Shown: one piece after another, positions 57,405 through 64,000 of the stretch | Layout of the letters: every line of letters begins with the position of its first letter | Numbering within the stretch: the stretch's first letter is position 1 | Origin: Seiridium cupressi | Lineage: Eukaryota; Ascomycota; Sordariomycetes; Amphisphaeriales; Sporocadaceae | Direction: 5' to 3' | NCBI GenBank assembly: GCA_036674765.1 | Contig: JARVKI010000051.1 | Span: 1 to 64,000, forward strand | DNA: 64,000 nucleotides | Notes under the pieces: generated by a model | Seen by the model: the letters and a program-made list of their open reading frames with translations, nothing else | Databases searched by the model: none | What the model was told of the DNA's origin: nothing | Translations under genes and position numbers: made by a program

Positions 57405-60400
57405 ATGGAGGTCAGTCCCCTTGGTTCCAACCCGCCGCTGCCCGCGCGATTCAATTCACTGGGGGCACGCCTGCCGCCGAGGAGGGACCTCTCGACTAGG
57501 AGTCATGAGATGCAGAAGTCAGGCCCAGCGCGAGATTCAAAAGTCAGAAGGTCGCCGCCGGGCCCACTGGGAAGCATACTGGACAAGACTGTGAAAACAA
57601 GGGCACGACTTTCGCCCACCACAAACACCAAACCATTAGTTCCTGCCGCTGAGAGAAGAACCGTGGAAGAAGATGGCAAGCTGGGGAAGCTCAAGAGAGA
57701 CTCGGACGCTGAAAAATGGGACATCACGCCAGACGGAGGCTCTGCCGGCCGCGAGGGGAGACAATTCACAGTTGCCAACGTGGGGAACAACGGCAAGATA
57801 TACCTGAGGTAGGTTGCGTACCATTCTTGTTCGTGTCTGGGCAATTGCTGCTGCGCAGAGACCATTTCTCACGGAACAATTTTTACGCCAAGTCGCACTG
57901 ATAGTACATGCTGGACAAAGCTTACAATGTGACAGACCTACGATCCGTCCTGCGAATCAGCGGTATCCACAGCCCAACTTTGTATTTCCTATAACGCCCC
58001 CAAGTACAGCGGGCTTCGACGCTCTGACAAGCCTCAAGGACGAGCAGGATGAGGTCAGCGAGCTTCACTCGAGCCAGTGGACACCTACCCCCGTGACTGC
58101 ACCTTCGTCGCCATTTGCGGCAAAGCAGAGGCCGTTTTTGAGCGCAGGCAAGCCGGCAGTGCGCCCCAAACATCGGCGGGCTGTGTCGGACTCGACTATA
58201 CAAGATGTCAGCATAGCTCATGAATCTGAGACAGGAGGATTTAAGGTTGTGATTTCGAAGCCGCAGGATGATGCTAAAGCGAAGACTACTGAAGATATCG
58301 ACGCTAACGGTATGCCGCTGCTGCAAATAAACATCCCGTCCTGGAGGATAGGAAACCCGCGATTTACTCTGCGAGGGACTGCGCTCATTCGGGGCTCGTC
58401 ATATGCGCCAACTGAGGATATCCGATCAAGCAACATCTCATACTTCGAGAGATCCCATCGAGGTGGGGTCGATGTAAATTCTTTGCATCCCGAAGGAGTG
58501 AGCACGAGGAAACCAAGTCCAATCTTTACGCCTCATATAAAATTTCCTCCGTCGCCACAGCTATACAGCCCCTCCTCGCCGAGATTTCCTGGACCAGCAC
58601 GAGCTACATACGTCTCCACGCATCTAATCATTGAGCCTGGCATGTTCGATTCGCTAACATTCAAGCCTGGTTGTGATGATAGATCTATCGTCCGCTACTC
58701 CTCCACATCTGGCGCAGTCACGGCAGCAACACCACCTCGACTTGTGGCAGAGATCACGTCACCCAGCTTCTTAGACTACGAGCTGATCTCGGATTTCTTT
58801 CTCACTTTCCGTGCATTCCTCGAAACGGCTGACCTGGTCCGCATGTTGATCGCAAGGCTCAGATGGGCCATTGCTCGTGACGATGAGGTGGGCATGATTG
58901 TCAGAGTCAGAACGTTTGTCGCCATCAGGCACTGGATCTTGAACTATTTTGTGGATGACTTTGTGGTTGACTACCACCTCCGCGTCACTTTCTGCAACCT
59001 GCTCAATGACTTCGTGGAAGAGCTGTCACAGGACTCGAATGAGCGCAAGATTCAGATCAAAATTCTAGCTGAGCTCAAAAAGTGCTGGCGACGTATTTGC
59101 GCCCAGTACTGGGATGGCCCAGAGTTTGACTCGGCGTTAGGTCCTGAAATACCGATTGCGCCCGGCGGGATTGCAGGCCACCGAAATCCCAGTCTGGACC
59201 CCAGTGTTTGGGAGAACGACAGCGAAGATCCGCCCCAGCTGTACGACTTTGATTTCGCCCAGAATGAACCCCGCGCAGAGACAAGCTTCTTCATTGATGT
59301 GGACAGGGCTGGCCACATCGATTCCATCCTTCATGGGGACCAACGGCCGAGTACAGCTCACCAGCGACCTAGCACTGTCGAGTCTTTTAGGCGCCACGCA
59401 GTTTCACCAACAAGCATCGGTAGCATGGACGTGATATCCTGCTCCTTCCCTACTAAGAGTTTGCGAACACCAGCGGATCCGACGAGACAGCCCCTTGGAG
59501 CTCACCCAGTAGATCCTAGCTCCATATACAACAGTCCAGATCCAATCGCGTCCACTCCCCGTGCTCTCACAGGGAAGCGCGTGAGGGCTCAGCAACCATC
59601 CCACAAACGCAACAACAGTCTTACCGATTCCATGCGCGAACACGCCACGACAACAGAAAAAATCTTGTATAAGAATGCTGAGTTCTTGCTCACGCTTCCT
59701 TACGCCGGAAGCCTGGTTCGAGGTAACCTTTTGCCACCTGGCCAGGCCTTCGTCGAGGTTATGCCGGCAACTTCATCAGCAGCCAGCAGAGACACCACGA
59801 TATTCCAACCTCAGCCCCAACTTGCCGCCATGCAGGGTTATAAGGGTGGGTCAGCAATGTCTGGCCAGGGAATGAGGAAGCTGCTTGGTAGTGTGCGAAG
59901 AGCACTCAGCCACCGTGGCCAAGGGCCAACACAGGGCAATCCTATCAGCCTCGCCCCTATAGGTCCTCGTGGAGTGACTATAAACAGAATTCCTGGGACT
60001 GCCATCGTACCACAAGCTCGTCCATCGCGTCCGGATGGCTTCAGGTCAGCTATCCGGATCGACATCTTGGGCGCTGAGATTGCGGAGGACTTCAAGAAGG
60101 CAGTTCGTGACGATGCTGCCGCCCAGGCAAGCGAAAAAAGCGATACCGGCAGTCCCACCAAGATCACGGGTGAGGATATTGAATATTCGGCTGCGCATCT
60201 GGATTCTTCATTTGATCTCCGCCCTGAAGCAGAGTACCGGCCGATGAGTGATACGGCAATAACACAAGGCAGCAAATCCATTGTCATTGTGGACGGCACG
60301 GCGCCTCCGGAGGTTCCTGTCATGACTGGAGCGCTTCAGATGATGCCGGCGCTCAATCCGTCAGTGGAAGCTTTCGCTGATAGCTTCTTGTCAGGAGGCG

Positions 60401-62961
60401 GTGCAGATCCTACACCGCCAACTACACCACCTGCTCAGATTGCAGCAGATGTGCCGAGAAGGTCCTCATACATTCTCAGCCAGCATGTTACTGAGCCGTC
60501 TTTGGAGGATGATCCCCTGCCTCCGTTCATTCCCGATCTGGCCACACTTGGAGCTGGGAGAGCATCTGAGGATACAAACTTGGAACACCGACCCTCGATG
60601 GACCGTCCATCTCTGGTATCTATTCAGCAGTCTCCTAATCGGCCACCCCTATCAAGCTTGCGATATCATGGGCACCGACGTCAACAGTCCAGCCGCAGCT
60701 ATCGATCCAACCAGTCCCTGGCTCATCGAAGATGGGCCTCGATCAATAGCGCGTTCCCTCGATCTACCATTAGGAGCTTTGATGCGACAACAGTATCAGA
60801 AGGGTCGAGAGTCTCGGAGATAATGCCTCCCCCACTTCGAGTCCTTCGTCGGCGCCCTGGTGGCGATCTTAGAGGCGCGCAGAACGTCACAGATCTTGAT
60901 GCATTTCCTTTGCATAGATCACGATCGGCGGGATCATTAACAACATACTCAGAGTCCTTGAGGAGTTCATACCTTCGCAGTCCTGTGCGGGACTCTAGTG
61001 GTTATGTGGACGTCGTTAGTAGCGACTATTCGTATAATCGTGGAGACGTGTTCTCGTTGGGGGCAATGGCAGAGAAACCTACCGCGAAACATCCATTGTC
61101 CTTATTCAGCACACATTCCTCCAAACCTGTGATGCGCCCGTCATTTGAAGCTGAAGCACAGAAGCTTGCTCAGATCCCTGACGATGTTGATGACGATGGT
61201 GGCATCGAATCGGCACTAGCCAAGCTTGAAGGCAAGTTTGCGAAGAGGAAACTATCCATGGAGCCCAGTGGCGTAGGCACACCTGACATCGCAGAGATGA
61301 ACTTGGAAGCTTTCGATGAGAGCCCGATTGAACATCACTCGCCAGAGAAGGTCAAGCATCGCCACCAGCACGTGGTTGATGACGAGGTTCTTCCGCCTCC
61401 ATCTCCAACTCGCATAGTTGAAAATTCCGCCGCTACACTTGACGTCCCGCGCAGCTCTGGAGTCATGTCGTTCCTCTCCGATGGCTCTAGAGAGTCTTAC
61501 AACTCTATTCCCTTGCTGGAGAGGGGGTTGACTGATGATGGTCGAAGCAAGACGGACACCCAATTATGGGCTGACCAATCAGTCCTCGAGGACGCGGATG
61601 ACTTGACCCCTGCTGCAGAGAAGGCGGAGCCATCTTCTTTTGCGCTTCCAACTTACGAGGTGGTGACCAAAACCGAGTCTCTAGAGCAGATCAGGCCTGG
61701 AGAGACGGCGCCGAGACATGTATCGAAGAACAGCAAAGGACAATCATTTCTCGATGTCGAGAGTGACAACGACTCCGAGCTGTCCTCTGAAATCTCTCTA
61801 GAGATTGTGGATTCAGATGAGTTTAATCGTGTCCCAGTGGGCGACTTGTCCAAGACAGGCATGATCAATTTCCAGTTGTCAGAAAATCTCCGGTCTGAGC
61901 TTCGTGGACCTCCCAAAGGCAATCCTCCATCGCCCCCGATGACCTTGGCCCAGGCTTTGCGCATGTCACCGCCGAGTTCTACGCGCGAGCCACAGCTCCA
62001 GGATTACCAGATCTGGTCACAGAAGCCTTTGCCGCCAACACCTGACGCCACACCTACCAATGCCTTACCTTATCCGCGGCCGGCTTCTCCTGCTACTGAT
62101 GATGCTGGCGCAAATGAGGCCTTGCGCGACGCCCCGCATATCATAGAGCAGTCTCCACGGAAGACCTCGATGCATTTGCCATTCATCCTTGCCTTCGACT
62201 CGGATATTCTTGCGCAGCAGTTCACCCTGATTGAGAAGGACGCTCTCAACGAGGTGGATTGGAAGGAACTTATTGAGATGCGATGGAAGAACTCCCACAG
62301 CGACTCCAGATCTTGGGTTGACTTCCTGCGCAACAGTGATGCTCGCGGTGTTGAAGTCGTCGTTGCACGCTTCAATATCATGGTCAAATGGGCAATCTCA
62401 GAGATTGTGCTAACCCAGGATGACGCCGAACGCGCTCGCTGCATCATCAAATACCTACACATCGCTGCGCATTGTAGGAGGTACCGGAACTTTGCGACCA
62501 TGAGCCAGATCGCCATTGCCTTGACATCTAATGAGATTGCCAGGTTGACCAGAACATGGGCCATGCTTCCGGCCCATGATCTCAGGACCATGGAAGACCT
62601 CGAGACTCTGGTTTCTCCAACCAAGAACTTCTACAATCTGCGCGTGGAGATGGAAGGCGGCGCTACGGAGACTGACACAGGGTGCATTCCGTTTGTCGGA
62701 ATCTATACTCATGACCTGCTCTTCAATTCCCAACGGCCATCTGAAATAGCCAGCTCGCCCAGCACTGCTCCCTTGGTCAACTTTGAGCGGTGCCGCATCG
62801 CTGCCTCGGTCGTCAAAACACTGCTACGTCTCCTCGAGGCCAGCACACACTACCAATTCCAGCCGATAGAAGGCATTACCGAGCGCTGTCTCTGGATGAG
62901 TGCCCTCAGTGACGACGAGATCCGTCGGCGCTCGGAGAGCATCGAACCCCAGCTCGCATAA
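57405..62961 (+). CDS. LTE1-type Ras guanine-nucleotide exchange factor
   Basis: Two exons, 57405-57808 and 57936-62961, make 1,809 residues. The 127-nt intron (GTAGGT donor, GACAG acceptor) joins GNNGKIYLR to PTIRPANQRYPQPNFVFP. The N-terminal 400 residues are low-complexity. RasGEF_N follows at about 404-510 (TSPSFLDYELISDFFLTFRAFLE, VRTFVAIRHWILNYFVDDF). A very long Ser/Pro-rich middle part with many SP/TP sites spans about 550-1540. The catalytic Cdc25/RasGEF domain is C-terminal, about 1540-1809 (SDILAQQFTLIEKDALNEVDW, VVARFNIMVKWAISEIV, YRNFATMSQIAIALTSNEIARL, PFVGIYTHDL). The N-to-C order matches fungal Lte1, tied to mitotic exit and cortical polarity; whether it exchanges nucleotide on a Ras or on Tem1 is unsettled in yeast. 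An intact conserved gene. Confidence 0.92.
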
Positions 62962-64000
62962 TCGCTCGAGGCGCTAATTTCCGCTTCGAACCGACGAATT
63001 ACGACCGAATATATATCTGCACCCTGTACATTATGTACTAATCGAATTATCTACCCGCCCGAACATTATTTCTACTTGCATTTACAAGCGTCGCCATCAC
63101 AATAGATTATACAACAGCTCGCGCAGACACCCCTGTATTCCTACGACGTATACCACGCACAAGCTCTCTTGATATCGGCATCTATTTATCTAGGTGGCGC
63201 ATACTATACCCAGCGTAGCTTATACGTACCGCATCAAGGTACTGCAAATTTTCTGCTGTGCCGGACGCTTCGTACACATTGACCACGGAAGGCAATGGAA
63301 GAAGTTGCATTCCACTGAGCATTAGAGTCGAGGTTTGCCTCTCGTTCGTTGAACATTTTCCTCATTTCTTGTCAAAGCTTGACGCACATACATACGCCCA
63401 TGAAGTTTTTCCTTTTTTCATTGCAACCGGTCGAAGTGGATTAGCAAGAGCGCAATGATACCCAGGCTCAGAAGGGATGCGTATGCTCGTTGTAAGATGT
63501 ACGATGGAGGGCCGTTAGGCATGCCTTGAAGCCTTTTGGCTGATAAGGGATTAGAAGAGCAGAAAGTAGACCTTACCCGCAATTGTAAACACGAATCAAC
63601 AAGGTGTACGTACGTACGTGCATAAAAATGTTTGTCCCATATTTAAGTGCATATAAATAGGTGGTGCCTGCATCAATCCCTCTTCCTGCAAAGCAAGATA
63701 TAACGTACAGGCAGATTTATGATATCACGTCTTCGAGGGGGTCGGTTGAGCAACTGCATGCGGCACTGACGTCAACTACGAGCTCGCTTTCGTATCGAGG
63801 CTGGTACGGTATCTCGTTTACGTGACATTCGACCGTCCCTTGGCTGCATGCAGACTGCACGTTTTTACGTTCACTGAGGCAGGACGGCTGCCATCTTTGC
63901 CTATGCCAAATATTCGATAACGTGAGGCAGGCCCATCCGTGCGGGTACCGTTTGTTGCCGTGATGCAAGGAATCTTTCCCCCCGGCTCTTTGGTGAAGGA
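62962..64000. other. 3' flank of the RasGEF gene; no gene recognised
   Basis: The first ~100 bases, AT-richer, probably hold the 3' UTR. A GTAC-unit run lies near 63607-63620. A minus-strand frame of 83 codons at 63717-63968 has no motif. Confidence 0.5.

Noticed and set aside
1..64000. CRISPR arrays, bacterial operons, integrons
   Set aside because: The genes are spliced eukaryotic genes, and no regularly spaced repeat array is seen.

Overview
The window reads as nuclear DNA of a filamentous ascomycete (Pezizomycotina). Genes carry short GT-AG introns, mostly 49-64 nt with CTRAY-type branch sites. The gene families are characteristic: a Zn2Cys6 regulator with a fungal_trans domain, a CE5 cutinase, a Clr5-ankyrin protein, a DUF3176 membrane protein, a UstYa/DUF3328 relic, a Whi2-like BTB protein and an LTE1-type RasGEF. 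The first ~640 bases have under 5% G+C and almost no CA/TG, the usual trace of repeat-induced point mutation (RIP). I cannot place the genus.

Layout. (1) 1-21.7 kb is gene-poor and decaying: an AT island, an ankyrin-gene relic with two Gln-to-stop-type changes, a small secreted-protein gene (5181-5984), a shattered DHA1 drug-transporter pseudogene (7667-9267), an intact three-exon coiled-coil gene (10184-11981), a two-exon cutinase (15259-16012) and a UstYa-like relic (about 19858-20365). (2) 21.7-31.2 kb holds five intact genes that look like a small catabolic cluster: a Zn2Cys6 regulator, a six-exon fumarylacetoacetate-hydrolase-family enzyme, an ACS-type carboxylate permease, a class I glutamine-amidotransferase-like hydrolase and a D-2-hydroxyacid dehydrogenase. 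Two divergent promoters link them. (3) 31.9-40.7 kb holds a Clr5-ankyrin gene and a secreted pectin-lyase-fold gene, each with an apparent one-base frame change, then a DUF3176 membrane protein. (4) 41.2-45.9 kb carries conserved housekeeping-type genes: a Cut12-like spindle-pole-body protein and a Whi2-like BTB protein. (5) 45.9-57.3 kb is an 11 kb stretch with no gene I can defend. (6) 57.4-63.0 kb is a 1,809-residue LTE1-type Ras guanine-nucleotide exchange factor.

The most interesting item is the 21.7-31.2 kb cluster. My inference is import of an organic or sugar acid, reduction or oxidation of a 2-oxo/2-hydroxy acid, hydrolysis of a 1,3-diketo-type acid, and cleavage of a gamma-glutamyl or amide group, under a local regulator. 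The substrate is unknown. All exon models were made by reading splice sites and frames by eye; each intact multi-exon model sums to a whole number of codons.
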